Source: Paenibacillus sp. H1-7
GTDB taxonomy: Bacteria > Bacillota > Bacilli > Paenibacillales > NBRC-103111
DNA length: 64,000 nt
Direction: 5' to 3'
Assembly: GCF_022354825.1 (NCBI RefSeq)
Contig: NZ_CP031168.1
Location: forward strand, 4,403,501-4,467,500
Part shown: piece after piece, positions 9,872 through 18,792 of the stretch
Position numbering within the stretch: the first letter of the stretch is position 1
Layout of the letters: every line of letters starts with the position of its first letter
The notes under the pieces: model-generated
Told to the model about the DNA's origin: nothing
Seen by the model: only the letters and a program-made list of their open reading frames with translations
Databases searched by the model: none
Program-made: the position numbers and the translations under genes

Positions 9872-9897
9872 GCCCCTCTCCGCAAGCAGAAAGGGGC
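9872..9897 (-). terminator. Terminator after YesN-type regulator
   Basis: GCCCCT/AGGGGC outer arms with a partly paired inner stem, followed on the minus strand by GATTTGTTTTT. It separates the regulator from the lipoprotein gene. Confidence 0.7.
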
Positions 9898-9905
9898 GCG
9901 AAAAT

Positions 9906-11411
9906 CTATCCATTGGACATGTTATTCTTTCTGAACTCACTGGGGGTCTGTTCTGTCCAGCGCTTAAAAATTTTCACAAAATACGCGGCATTCGCAAATC
10001 CGACCCTTTCTGCAATTTCCCCGACGGTTAATGTAGATTGGAGCAAATAAAACCGGGCTTGATCAATCCTCACTTTATGCAAGTATTGGATTAATGTGCA
10101 GCCCATTTTTTTACTGAATAAGCCGCTTAAATAGTGCTCATCCAAGGTGACGTGCTCTGCCATCGATTTCAACGTGATTTCCTTATCGTAATGGCTTTGG
10201 ATATAATCCACAATCCTGTTAATCTCGGGATGGGCCGATGGCAATGTTGTCGACTTTATCCATTTTGTTATCCAGTCATCGATTCTGTCTTCTAGCACAT
10301 GACGAAGTTCTTCATGGTTTGCTGCGGACAACCAATCATCGGTTTGAGCTTTCCCATGACCCGATATAGCAGCAAACCTATCGTCCAATCGTTCCGCCGT
10401 CTCCACAACAATGGTCATGCTTACATGGTTCTTTTTCATTTCGTCGAACATGACATTCAACTGGCGGATGCAGATATTCTTATCCCTGCGCTCAAACGCA
10501 TGTAATATTTCGCGTTCCATGTTCCATAGCGCTTGTGAGGATATACCTGGCTGTTGGATGATGGAATCCGTTTCTGAATAGGCTGTCACACTTTTGCTGC
10601 TTTCATACCAGGATCTCTCGATGAGCCTGATCATACCTCCCCAAGTAGTCTCCAATTCGGAAATAGGTACGGAAGAGGCCCACACGACTGAATATGCCAT
10701 TGCCCCGTTCTCTGCCGGAGCACGCACAACAGGAAGCTCGGAACGTGGAACCCAGGAAAAAAACGTGGTGCAGCCATGGATTCTGAATTTGTGAATGACC
10801 GATGTTTCGATGGAATGAATCAACCCGTTACGAGTCAGATCCTCCTCACCGATCCCGCCGGTCCCATGCAATACTAAACAAAGATCTGCATGTGTAAAGC
10901 CGCTTGCGGAGATGCGCTGCAGCAAGACACTCCTTTCCGGGTCCGCTTCATCCATACCGTGGATCTGCCTCCACGTATAGCGGTACAGTAATTCGAAATC
11001 ACGATACGATATTTGCCGAGCAGGTATGGCGGCTTTGCTTAATTCCCGGCTGACCTTCTCCAACATCTGGCGCATCGTATCGACATTCAGCGAGAGCTTC
11101 AAAATATAGTTAGTCGCACCATACTCAAGCGCTTGTCTGGCCAATTCGAATTCATTCACGGCGGTCAGCATGACGAATGGACCCTCAAAGCCTTGCAGAC
11201 GTGCCTTCTGGAGGAGTTCGATCCCATCCATCAGCGGCATCATAATATCGCAAAGAATGAAATGAGGAGACTCTTCGCGAATCACCTCAAGCGCTTCAAT
11301 CCCGTTGTTGGCCTCACCTGTAATAACGAACCCCATTTCCTCCCAATCAATAATTTCTTTAATTAATCGCCTGACACGTGTCTCATCTTCAACCAATAGC
11401 ACTTTCCACAT
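9906..11411 (-). CDS. YesN-type response regulator (REC + AraC HTH)
   Basis: Response regulator of 501 aa. The N-terminal receiver domain has the acidic pair Glu8/Asp9, phosphoacceptor Asp55 (ILCDIMMPLMDG) and conserved Lys near residue 104. A long middle region of no clear family follows. The C-terminal ~100 residues form an AraC-type double helix-turn-helix (ITLKSMAEHVTLDEHYLSGLF, then IAERVGFANAAYFVKIFKRW). The start MWKVLLVEDE begins the receiver fold. It lies 4 bases after the kinase stop, so the pair is co-translated. It probably activates the adjacent ABC importer and hydrolase genes in response to extracellular sugar. Confidence 0.93.
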   Translation of the reverse strand: MWKVLLVEDETRVRRLIKEIIDWEEMGFVITGEANNGIEALEVIREESPHFILCDIMMPLMDGIELLQKARLQGFEGPFVMLTAVNEFELARQALEYGATNYILKLSLNVDTMRQMLEKVSRELSKAAIPARQISYRDFELLYRYTWRQIHGMDEADPERSVLLQRISASGFTHADLCLVLHGTGGIGEEDLTRNGLIHSIETSVIHKFRIHGCTTFFSWVPRSELPVVRAPAENGAMAYSVVWASSVPISELETTWGGMIRLIERSWYESSKSVTAYSETDSIIQQPGISSQALWNMEREILHAFERRDKNICIRQLNVMFDEMKKNHVSMTIVVETAERLDDRFAAISGHGKAQTDDWLSAANHEELRHVLEDRIDDWITKWIKSTTLPSAHPEINRIVDYIQSHYDKEITLKSMAEHVTLDEHYLSGLFSKKMGCTLIQYLHKVRIDQARFYLLQSTLTVGEIAERVGFANAAYFVKIFKRWTEQTPSEFRKNNMSNG

Positions 11412-11415
11412 GAAA

Positions 11416-13152
11416 TCATTCTCCCTTCCCATACGGTTCCGAAAGAAGCAGCGGGAATTTCAAACGAACTAGAGTTCCTTGGCCGCTTGAACTTGCCTCG
11501 AGCTGGCCGTCAGATTTAAAAAGCAGCTGCAACCGTTCCCGCAGATTGTTGATTCCGATCCCTTTGCTCTTACGTAACGGTTGATGATTGGCGGATGCCT
11601 TCATCCCTATCCCGTTGTCCTCCACTTCCATGATCAGCGATTGATGTTCTTTCACTACCCGGATGGTTATGGAGCCTTCTTGCTGCATCTGAGCAAAGCC
11701 GTGATAGAACGAATTCTCGACCAGTGGCTGCAAACTCAGCTTGGGAACAAGCGCGTAACGAAGCGATTCGTCATATTCGTAACGGACATTGACATAACTG
11801 TCGAATCTGAAGTTCTGAATGCGCACATACGCCTTCACTAGTGTTAATTCCTCGTCCAGATGGATCAAATCGGTTTGAACGTTTAAGCTGGATTCCAACA
11901 GTTCGCCCAGGCAAACACAAATCTCCGCAATCTCGGTATCCTTGCGTCCTAGGGCGGTCCATTTGATCGCATTCAACGTATTTAAGAGAAAATGCGGATT
12001 CATTTGAGCGAGCAGCATCTGGAACCTGGATGCTTCCTTTTCCCTTTCCTCCACTTTTAATTTTTGTATCAAGTGACGGATATCGCTACTCATTCGATTG
12101 AAGGTTGTTCCTAATTCACGTACCTCACCGGTGCCCAGCTTTTCGGGCAAAGACGACCTAAACTCATTTCTCACAATGACGGACATATGATGCTGAAGAA
12201 GCTGCAACGGACGTGTAATTCGATGGGAGATGATAAAGGTGATCACGATGAATAATAAGACAAAGGAGGCGAGAATGACGACCAACCTGTGCTTCACTTG
12301 ATCGATGTCCCCGAAAAATGTATGTAGCGGAAAACTGTTAATCACATACCATTGATAGGAAGGCAAGTAGACCGCATGCATCAACTCTTGGCCATTCGTC
12401 CAAAAACCTCCCGTTGCCGCTTGCCTCCGAACAACCTCTGCAGCCGGATCGGAAATAAATGCTGCCGGACTTGTCTTGGCAACAATACCCCCCGATTGAT
12501 TCATTATGAAATATTCTTGTCTGATCGTAAAAAAACGGTGCATGGCGTTCAGCCATTCCACATAATCGAAGCTGAGCAATATACGACCATCCAAGTTTCC
12601 GTCTGGGCCAACCATATCAACCGTAAATGTATACATATCCCGGAGGCTTTTTCCGATCATTTGGTTGTTCTGCTTTTCGAAGCCTTCTGAATTTTTCCAC
12701 CAATCTTCACTGGCAAGATCTGTATAATTGATTTTACTTCCAAAAGTAGTAATGACCTCCTGATGGCGGTGGTCGATCAGCGAATAATATACATGGGTGG
12801 GTAGCGGAGTAAATCCGTCCTGCAACCGCTTTTCCTGCAATCGCTCCGTCACATATAACTGTCGTGTTTCAGTGTTTATTGAATCATCACGGAGTGCCGC
12901 TTGAAGTTCTTTATCATTACTTAGTACCAAAGACTCTCTAAAAAGCGCGACCCTGATATTTTCCATGCTTTCTTTCACATAGCCCAACTGCGCATAACTT
13001 TGGGAGCTTATCTTTTCTTTCAACGTGCTTTCAAGCTCCCTGAAGTAATACATGACAAAGGACGCGGCAGGCAATAAAATAAAGAATAGAAACGAAACGA
13101 AGAACCGGTATTTGATTTTCTGCGGAAACCAAAACAATAACCATCGCTTCAT
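11416..13152 (-). CDS. YesM-type sensor histidine kinase
   Basis: Membrane kinase of 578 aa. A first transmembrane helix lies at about residues 15-36, an extracellular sensor domain of about 250 residues follows, then a second helix (VVILASFVLLFIVITFII) and a HAMP linker. The His_kinase domain has the phosphorylated His in QMNPHFLLNTLNAIKW. The ATP-binding domain shows N-box ENSFYHGF and DNGIGM and ends NLRERLQLLF. The start MKRWLLFW has GAGGGGG upstream. It heads the regulator pair for the Lpl-type locus; sensing of an external carbohydrate or its binding protein is inferred from family and position. Confidence 0.92.
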   Translation of the reverse strand: MKRWLLFWFPQKIKYRFFVSFLFFILLPAASFVMYYFRELESTLKEKISSQSYAQLGYVKESMENIRVALFRESLVLSNDKELQAALRDDSINTETRQLYVTERLQEKRLQDGFTPLPTHVYYSLIDHRHQEVITTFGSKINYTDLASEDWWKNSEGFEKQNNQMIGKSLRDMYTFTVDMVGPDGNLDGRILLSFDYVEWLNAMHRFFTIRQEYFIMNQSGGIVAKTSPAAFISDPAAEVVRRQAATGGFWTNGQELMHAVYLPSYQWYVINSFPLHTFFGDIDQVKHRLVVILASFVLLFIVITFIISHRITRPLQLLQHHMSVIVRNEFRSSLPEKLGTGEVRELGTTFNRMSSDIRHLIQKLKVEEREKEASRFQMLLAQMNPHFLLNTLNAIKWTALGRKDTEIAEICVCLGELLESSLNVQTDLIHLDEELTLVKAYVRIQNFRFDSYVNVRYEYDESLRYALVPKLSLQPLVENSFYHGFAQMQQEGSITIRVVKEHQSLIMEVEDNGIGMKASANHQPLRKSKGIGINNLRERLQLLFKSDGQLEASSSGQGTLVRLKFPLLLSEPYGKGE

Positions 13153-13773
13153 CGCTACGGCCCCCTCGCTCAACTCATTGATTAAATTATATAATATAGT
13201 CACATAGTAACATCAAAACATACGAATAGGTAAGGAACATTTTTCATTACAAATTCTACATATTTAACTATGTCAGTTGATTAACCAGGTACCCCAATAA
13301 TAATCTCTTTCATTCCTTTTATGATTTTACTATCAAGATCTATTGCATTTTTCATTCTTCATGGATAAGATAACTCTTTTCCGATATAGGCAGTATGATG
13401 AGCTTTTTGCATTCTGAGAAAAAGATAAATTTCATTAAATCCTTCAATTGGGCATTAATCTGAATATGAAATCGAAATATATAGTTTTTTCGTAGCATCC
13501 TTGACTAAACTAACGGGAAACAATAATTGAACAACAACAGCGGCAGTCTAAGACTTTATTTATCAAGTCTTGTTCTGTCGCTGCTTATTTATTGGACCCA
13601 GTCTTTTAAAACGTTGTTAACTCAACGACTCTAATCTAAGACTTTATTTTTACAGTACAGTTATGTTCAATAGAATGTTTATGGTAAAAAGCAGGAACCT
13701 TAACGCGCTGTCTGCGATCTCAGCGGATTAACCAACTGTCTGATCGCTTGCTCGTTTTCCTTTATGTAAATAA
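13153..13773. other. AT-rich intergenic region with repeat and hairpin
   Basis: No gene seen. It should carry the promoter of the YesM/YesN pair near 13160-13250. At 13540-13583 an imperfect hairpin (AGCGGCAGTCTAAGACTT against AAGTCTTGTTCTGTCGCT) overlaps the left copy of a ~50-bp direct repeat. A second CTAAGACTTT occurs at about 13637. Confidence 0.6.
13508..13557 (+). repeat. Direct repeat, left copy (pair at 16156-16205)
   Basis: The last 22 bases, AACAGCGGCAGTCTAAGACT plus TT, are identical to 16184-16205. The preceding ~28 bases are clearly related (CTAACGG...A versus CTAATGG...A). Same orientation, 2.65 kb apart, bracketing the peroxiredoxin/TetR module. Confidence 0.8.
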
Positions 13774-14415
13774 TTAAAGCTTTCTCAATTCACGCAGAAT
13801 ATTTTCGGGATCCAACCGCTGCATAAAGTCTGGATTCACGTAGGCGGAACGGATAATGCCGGATTCATCGATCATAAAGGTGGAAGGAATCGGCAGGATC
13901 CAGCGGTTCGTCGCGTTGTATTCCGCCAAGTCCATGCCAATTTGTTTCATAATGTCCTTAATGTAATCTGGAACGTCGTAAAGAATGTTATAGAATGCGG
14001 CCACGAGACCGTGTGTATCGCTTAGCACTTGGAAAGTCAGCTCTTCTTTCTCCTGCTGGGAAAGCGTGTTGTCCGGGCTTTGCGGGCTGACCGCGATCAG
14101 CTGGCCCCCAAGGGCTTCGATGTCAGGCAGTAGCTTCTGATAGGCCTTAAGCTGACTGTTGCAGAACGGACACCATCCGCCCCTGTAGAATGTCAGAACA
14201 ACAGGTCCTTTGGACAGTTCTTCATAAAGACTAATCGTTTCTTCCAAAGCATTCTTGAGTGTAAAATCCTTCGCCTTCTGCCCCTCCTGCCGGCCGTAAG
14301 CAATACCAGATTCCTGCTGCTCTCGGATCTGACGAAACATCTCCGTTTGAATCTGCAAAGGGGTATGCGCGATAAATTCCTGTTTAGCTCCCTCTAAAGC
14401 TCGAGTTAATGACAT
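13774..14415 (-). CDS. Peroxiredoxin-like (AhpC/TSA) protein
   Basis: Cytoplasmic thioredoxin-fold protein of 213 aa, predicted to reduce peroxides or another oxidised substrate. The active-site segment FYRGGWCPFCNSQ carries Cys82 and Cys85, the WCPFC variant found in the peroxiredoxin-like subgroup rather than classical AhpC. A second conserved segment near residue 175, PIPSTFMIDESGIIR, is typical of the fold. The start has a good AAGGAG site. It lies 65 bases downstream of the small membrane protein on the same strand and is likely co-transcribed with it under the TetR operator at 15205. Confidence 0.88.
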   Translation of the reverse strand: MSLTRALEGAKQEFIAHTPLQIQTEMFRQIREQQESGIAYGRQEGQKAKDFTLKNALEETISLYEELSKGPVVLTFYRGGWCPFCNSQLKAYQKLLPDIEALGGQLIAVSPQSPDNTLSQQEKEELTFQVLSDTHGLVAAFYNILYDVPDYIKDIMKQIGMDLAEYNATNRWILPIPSTFMIDESGIIRSAYVNPDFMQRLDPENILRELRKL

Positions 14416-14480
14416 GTTTTATAGCTCCTTATTAAAATATTACTGGTTAATCGCCAGATTATAACTTAGTTAGTGATGCT

Positions 14481-14996
14481 TCATTTGGCAGACATCTTGG
14501 CTGGCGAGGTGAATGCCGCGATCCTGTCTTGCCTTCGTAAATGGATGATTTGAGCTGTTAGGCCAACGACGAGAATGACGAAGAGACTGGCTTGAGCGCC
14601 GAGGAGAATTGGCGAATTCAGATCGGCGACTATGGGGTGGCCGTCTGGAACACGGGTCAGGGTTTCGGTAACGGTCGGCAGCATCAGCAGAAACGCTGTC
14701 AGGCTGAGGAAAATTGTTTCAAGGTACTTGGCCGCACGCTTAAAGCTCGAAACACGCCTGATGCCGTATCCGGCGAGCAGCAGCAGGATCGTTGCCGTGC
14801 CAATGACATAGCTGACCGACTGATGTGCGATGGGAAATACCGTGATAGCGCCAATCAGCATCGAAAAGAAGTAGATGACACCAGACCTTGACCGAGGAAC
14901 AATCCGTCCATAGCGAGCAAACATATATATAGCCAGCGGAATGGCGGGCAAGCTGCTGAGCGTATGCACCCAGCCAAGTGATGAAATTCCAAACAT
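14481..14996 (-). CDS. Four-helix membrane protein, DUF2306-like
   Basis: Integral membrane protein of 171 aa with four hydrophobic segments (about residues 8-28, 38-60, 62-80 and 88-108) and a further one near 130-152. Histidines in WVHTLSSLPA and FPIAHQSV could bind a cofactor, as in DUF2306-like membrane proteins; the family assignment is tentative. Start ATG with AAGGAG nine bases upstream. A perfect 16-bp palindrome 209 bases upstream marks its likely promoter and links it to the TetR gene further upstream. Confidence 0.7.
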   Translation of the reverse strand: MFGISSLGWVHTLSSLPAIPLAIYMFARYGRIVPRSRSGVIYFFSMLIGAITVFPIAHQSVSYVIGTATILLLLAGYGIRRVSSFKRAAKYLETIFLSLTAFLLMLPTVTETLTRVPDGHPIVADLNSPILLGAQASLFVILVVGLTAQIIHLRRQDRIAAFTSPAKMSAK

Positions 14997-15514
14997 AATT
15001 GTCTCCTTCCAGTCCTTAAGGACAAGGGTGATTTGTTCTGTCTTGTCGCGAGCCGATACTAGCGGTTGACAGCATCTCTCATATCGTGTCGGTGGGGCTT
15101 AAGATGGATCGGCCATGCAGCCTTCCGCGTAATTGGCTCAAGGTCATCCACGGGGCTGAAACAAGGAAATTGAACGCACCTAATCCGGCATATTGATCAG
15201 AGCATACCTACTAGTAGGTAGGTTAAAAAGAAATGATGTGTGCCTGAACCATCGACGGGAAGCAGTGTTCGTTTCGCAATCATCCATTGCCATGACGTTC
15301 GTTCAAGTTTCCAGAAGTTCACTATGATGCCATGCTCCGGTATCCCATTGACACGCCATGATTTTGCGACTCATGCGGCTGGCCGTCATGATCCAAATGG
15401 AACTTGGCGGATGAGATACGATTAGTTCGTAAATAGCGATCTTATCCTCAAAATGGTTATGTTCACCTCCTTTCATCTCGATCATGACTTCAACCATCGC
15501 CATCGCGGCTTTCA
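14997..15514. other. Promoter-side intergenic region of the TetR module
   Basis: No supported gene apart from the operator at 15205. A minus-strand frame (15303-about 15470) follows a strong AAAGGAGGTGAAC site but has no ATG, GTG or TTG at the right distance. Its sequence (EDKIAIYELIV, later WHHSELLET) might be the end of a decayed enzyme. Confidence 0.4.
15205..15220. promoter_or_regulatory. TetR operator O1, perfect palindrome TACCTACTAGTAGGTA
   Basis: A 16-bp perfect palindrome upstream of the membrane protein/peroxiredoxin genes. It matches the site overlapping the start of the TetR gene at 15 of 16 positions, which is strong internal evidence for a shared repressor. Confidence 0.85.
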
Positions 15515-16111
15515 TCACAAAGGGAAGCGCGAAGCGAGTCGTTCCAAGAGCGTGTCTGTCACGACGCCGAATATCTTCGGATCGCCATAAGCCCGCGCCG
15601 AAAGCATCGCGCCGTGAACCGCAGCCATGAACATTTCGGCCTCGTCACGAGGGGTATTCATCAGTTGAAATTGCCCGTGCAGCGCACCGCGCTCCAGCAC
15701 GGATGTCAACCACGTCGACAGGTAGCAGAAATGCGCCCGGACCTCTAGCGCAACTTCCTCGGGTAGGACCGGGAGCTGGCTTGCCAACAACGCGCAGACA
15801 CAAAACGGAGCGCTGGCGTCCGTGATACAGGCTTCCCAATAACCAGTGTAGTTCCGAAGCTGTTCGAGCGGATCGGATACTTGAAGTTCGAGATTCGCCA
15901 TCCCTGCTTCAGCTTCTTCCCGATACCTCGCAACTAGCGTTCGGACCAGATCGACCTTGCTAGGAAAGTGGTGATGGATGCTCGCCTTTCGAATCCCAAC
16001 CACATCAGCGATGTCGGCATAACTAAAACCGTTGTAGCCGCCAGTGACGATCAGAGAACGCGCACAAGCCAGAATGTTGTCAAAAGTGGTAGATAAATTG
16101 TCCATAACCAC
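15515..16111 (-). CDS. TetR/AcrR-family repressor
   Basis: Transcription regulator of 198 aa. The N-terminal TetR helix-turn-helix reads FSYADIADVVGIRKASIHHHFPSK (about residues 29-52), followed by a helical ligand-binding domain with several cysteines (ITDASAPFCVCALL), which could suit sensing of an oxidant or electrophile. The start is GTG at 16111 or ATG at 16105; AGAAGG lies six bases before the GTG. The operator at 16116-16131 overlaps this site, so autoregulation is expected. The matching operator at 15205 implies that it controls the membrane protein and peroxiredoxin genes. Confidence 0.92.
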   Translation of the reverse strand: MVMDNLSTTFDNILACARSLIVTGGYNGFSYADIADVVGIRKASIHHHFPSKVDLVRTLVARYREEAEAGMANLELQVSDPLEQLRNYTGYWEACITDASAPFCVCALLASQLPVLPEEVALEVRAHFCYLSTWLTSVLERGALHGQFQLMNTPRDEAEMFMAAVHGAMLSARAYGDPKIFGVVTDTLLERLASRFPL

Positions 16112-16115
16112 AGTC

Positions 16116-16131
16116 TACCTTCTAGTAGGTA
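16116..16131. promoter_or_regulatory. TetR operator O2, TACCTTCTAGTAGGTA
   Basis: One mismatch from the perfect palindrome at 15205. It overlaps the translation start region of the TetR gene, consistent with autorepression. Confidence 0.85.
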
Positions 16132-16155
16132 CTTTGTCAAATAGCATAGTCGTTA

Positions 16156-16205
16156 CGCTAATGGATAACTTTAGCTTAATAATAACAGCGGCAGTCTAAG
16201 ACTTT
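16156..16205 (+). repeat. Direct repeat, right copy (pair at 13508-13557)
   Basis: It contains AACAGCGGCAGTCTAAGACT (16184-16203), preceded by GTTACGCTAATGGATAACTT, which also resembles the repeat family at 62733 and 63064. It lies just outside the TetR gene. Confidence 0.75.
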
Positions 16206-16407
16206 TGGCCGAAAATTGTAATCGGAAAGGACCAAAGCGGGGCTGCTGCAGTTGACGGTATGGTTTAATTTCTTTAACTGATCCATGTAACAGCCATTTT
16301 ATGCAGCGGAGTCACCCCGAGTTCAATGATCTCTAGCGGTCGATGGAAAATAAAAACCCTCATGTCCCGATGGTCAAGACCCCAAATAGCGGACATTGAA
16401 AAAAGCC

Positions 16408-17301
16408 CTAGGCTGCATGCTGACGTCGGTACTCTATCGGCGTCAGCTTGTTTAGCTTTCTTTGCGCTCTTTCTTCGTTATAAAAATGAATGAATTCTTC
16501 TATTCGCCTTTGTGCTTCCTCGATGTTTCGGATATCATAAGGATAGAGGGCTTCCACTTTCAAATGTGAAAAGAAGCTCTCCATTGAGGCATTATCATAA
16601 CAATTGCCTCGCCTGGACATGCTGATTTGGGCGCCAACCTTTGGCAGCATGTCGTGGTATGCATGAGACGTGTACTGGCTTCCCTGATCGCTGTGAACGA
16701 TCAGTCCAGTCACGTCTTTATGCGTTTCAAATGCCTTCGTAAACGTCTCTAATACAAGAGGATTGTCATTACGGTTGCTCATATGGTAGGCTACAATTTC
16801 CCCATTCCAAAGGTCCTTGATTGCGGATAAGTAAATGCGATCATCAAATACTCGATATTGCGTCACATCCGTTACCCATTTTTGATTCGGTTCTGTCGCA
16901 TTAAAATCTCTCTGCAGTAGATTCTCCGCGATCCTTCCATCAGATTTAGCTGCTTCACGCGTCGAACGATGAACATATTTGCGACGAATGATTGCCTGAA
17001 TCTCTAAATCTCGCATAAGCCGTAGTACCTTCTTATGGTTCACACACAGGCTGTACTGTCGGTACAATTCGTCCTGTATCCGCCGATATCCAACCGTCTT
17101 CTTACGTTGATCATAAATAGCAAGAATCTTCTCCTTTAAATCAGCGTCAGGAGCTGCGTATTTGCGTTTCAAGTAGGCGTAGTAGCTGCTCCTAGCGACA
17201 TTAAGCATGCTGCACAGCTCCACGACTGGATAATGCCCAGCGGTAGCTTCAATGATTCTATACTTTCCGTTCACACCCCCTGTTTCCAAATTTGCAAACA
17301 C
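16408..17301 (-). CDS. IS3-family transposase OrfB (DDE integrase core)
   Basis: Catalytic part of the transposase, 297 aa in the open frame; normally made as an OrfAB fusion by -1 frameshifting. An HTH_21 region (YYAYLKRKYAAPD...VGYRRI) precedes the rve core. The DDE residues are in WVTDVTQYRV, IVHSDQGSQYTS and NASMESFFSHLK. The C-terminus FYNEERAQRKLNKLTPIEYR is typical. The frame overlaps OrfA by 31 bases (17271-17301), the expected place for frameshifting; an A-rich slip site lies near 17290-17305. All catalytic residues are present, so it may be active. Confidence 0.95.
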   Translation of the reverse strand: MFANLETGGVNGKYRIIEATAGHYPVVELCSMLNVARSSYYAYLKRKYAAPDADLKEKILAIYDQRKKTVGYRRIQDELYRQYSLCVNHKKVLRLMRDLEIQAIIRRKYVHRSTREAAKSDGRIAENLLQRDFNATEPNQKWVTDVTQYRVFDDRIYLSAIKDLWNGEIVAYHMSNRNDNPLVLETFTKAFETHKDVTGLIVHSDQGSQYTSHAYHDMLPKVGAQISMSRRGNCYDNASMESFFSHLKVEALYPYDIRNIEEAQRRIEEFIHFYNEERAQRKLNKLTPIEYRRQHAA

Positions 17302-17567
17302 TTTTTTAGAACGTCATTCTCCCGTTTGAGCTTCGCTACATACCGATCTTGATCTAAGTACTCCTCACGACGTCCTCGTTGATCCAGGAGTCCAAACTCA
17401 CCTAATTGCTTATACCTCCGCATCCACTTCTTGACCCGATCTTTGTCATGAATCTCTAAATGCTCCGTAATCTGCCGATACGACCACTTCTCCTCCATAT
17501 GAAGGCGAATAGCTTCTTTCTTCAATTCCTCTGAATACGTTTTAAACTTCTGACCTCTTACTGCCAT
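17271..17567 (-). CDS. IS3-family transposase OrfA (helix-turn-helix)
   Basis: DNA-binding subunit of 98 aa. The N-terminal HTH_Tnp_1-type fold reads FKTYSEELKKEAIRLHMEEK and WSYRQITEHLEI. The C-terminal leucine-zipper-like helix (YVAKLKRENDVLKKCLQIWK) supports multimerisation. It starts just inside the right end of the element and overlaps OrfB. Confidence 0.93.
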   Translation of the reverse strand: MAVRGQKFKTYSEELKKEAIRLHMEEKWSYRQITEHLEIHDKDRVKKWMRRYKQLGEFGLLDQRGRREEYLDQDRYVAKLKRENDVLKKCLQIWKQGV

Positions 17568-17868
17568 AAAAAATACACCCCCTAGAATTCATCGGATTAA
17601 CCTAGGGGTTTTTCCAATGTCTATTCTAAGGGGTGCACTTTACGATGGACAGAGGGTTTTGTACTACAGGATATCGTTAAGGTGGAGTCGACAATAATAT
17701 CCTAATCATAATATAACCTTACGTATTTAACCTGATACAGCTTATTTTTGAACAATATTGTTTCAGTCCATCCCAATGCCCCCAGATACACCCGATGCAT
17801 CTTTTCGGTTGTTTGGGTTTTATACTAATGGTCAAAATCTCATCATCCCTTAATCTAGAAATCAAAAA

Positions 17869-18390
17869 CTAGGCTTCTACTAGCTCAGGTCTCTTTAATT
17901 GAAGTGGAGGCGGTATCAACCAACCTTTTTCCTTTGTTACTCGTAAAATCCTTAAGCCGAGGGCAGCTTTAGTTGTATGATATTTAGCAAATAAGGTTCC
18001 AATATCTTCTCTTGTGGATTTACCCATAACCATACTGCAAGCAACTAGGCCCATGGAAGTATCTGCTCCAATCATAGCAGCAATTTCTTGGTCGGAAAAC
18101 CGAGCACCAACAGGAATTTCTTCAAGCTTTGCTTCTGGTCTATTAGGTAAAGGAGGAGAAGAAGCAATTCCATTATGGTTAAGTATCGTGTCGCATTCGC
18201 TTACTTCTAACTCAGCTTGATCGATCAAATCACCCAATAGTTTTTTCAGGTCTTTGTCGCCTGCATGATACTGATAAGCACGATATGCAGAAATACAACC
18301 TTTTGCCTTCATTGAAAATTGCCAAAGATCATGGATTTCGCCATAGTGTAAAGGCTCATCTTTTTGGTTGATACCGCTTAAAATACCCAC
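17869..18390 (-). CDS. DUF3231 family protein (CotF-like helical bundle)
   Basis: Helical protein of 173 aa resembling one half of DUF3231 proteins, which are related to spore coat protein F. Recognisable segments are LHYGEIHDLWQFSM near the N-terminus and SNxx-type EIPVGARFSDQEIAAMIGAD at about residue 92. Full-length DUF3231 proteins often contain two such halves (about 330 aa); this is a single-domain version. The GTG start follows GAGGAG by seven bases. The role is not established; a spore-related function is inference from the family. Confidence 0.8.
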   Translation of the reverse strand: MGILSGINQKDEPLHYGEIHDLWQFSMKAKGCISAYRAYQYHAGDKDLKKLLGDLIDQAELEVSECDTILNHNGIASSPPLPNRPEAKLEEIPVGARFSDQEIAAMIGADTSMGLVACSMVMGKSTREDIGTLFAKYHTTKAALGLRILRVTKEKGWLIPPPLQLKRPELVEA

Positions 18391-18494
18391 TGTAACAGCT
18401 CCTCTTTGTTTAATTGAATCGAAAGTTATTTTCTCTAAGGGATGCTCTTTTTATTCCTACAGAGTTTCAGTTTCCTATTCAGATAAAACAAAAA

Positions 18495-18516
18495 ACCCCA
18501 TCCGATGAGAGAGGGT
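18495..18516 (-). terminator. Terminator after WGxxGxxGxxG gene
   Basis: On the minus strand ACCCTCTCTCATCGGATGGGGT folds with a CATC/GATG core and is followed by TTTTTTG. It lies about 36 bases after the stop at 18553. Confidence 0.7.
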
Positions 18517-18552
18517 CTTTGTTCCATTCATAAAGGTCAATAATACACGACC

Positions 18553-18792
18553 TTATTTCTCGGGATTTCTCGATCGGTTTCTTAACCCAGCCAATCCTAA
18601 AAGGCCCGCTAACCCTAGCCATCCCCAATTCCTATTATTATCGTTGTTTGTTGTTGCGTAAGCTTGCGTTGTATTGTTATTTCCGTTGCCATTGTTATAG
18701 CTATTGTTATTATTGTTTCCTTCTGCTAATACGGGGATTGACAAAAACAGACTAAACGTAAGAATCATTGTTGCAATAATCAATTTTCTCAT
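18553..18792 (-). CDS. WGxxGxxGxxG family exported protein
   Basis: Small exported protein of 79 aa. The signal peptide (about residues 1-23) ends in SIPVLAEG. An Asn-rich low-complexity linker follows (NNNNNSYNNGNGNNN). The C-terminal anchor-like motif is WGWLGLAGLLGLAGL, followed by basic residues (RNRSR). This architecture defines the WGxxGxxGxxG proteins, thought to be surface-sorted in Bacillales; the cognate processing factor is not in this window. Ribosome binding site AGGAGG nine bases before ATG. Confidence 0.9.
   Translation of the reverse strand: MRKLIIATMILTFSLFLSIPVLAEGNNNNNSYNNGNGNNNTTQAYATTNNDNNRNWGWLGLAGLLGLAGLRNRSRNPEK

Larger units (their letters stand above)
16374..17642 (-). 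mobile_element. IS3-family (IS150-type) insertion sequence
   Basis: Element of about 1.27 kb with overlapping orfA and orfB. Imperfect terminal inverted repeats: the left end reads TCAAGACCCCAAATAGCGG then ACATTG; the right end, reversed, reads TAAAGTGCACCCCTTAG then AATAGACATTG. Both continue into A-rich then CCCTAGG stretches. CGATGG occurs immediately outside both ends (16368-16373 and 17643-17648) and may be the target duplication, though six bases would be long for this family. The reading frames look intact. A remnant of the same right end occurs at 62506-62556. Confidence 0.9.

Noticed and set aside
15303..15518. Minus-strand frame after a strong AAAGGAGGTGAAC site
   Set aside because: No start codon at a usable distance in frame; kept only as a note in the intergenic entry.
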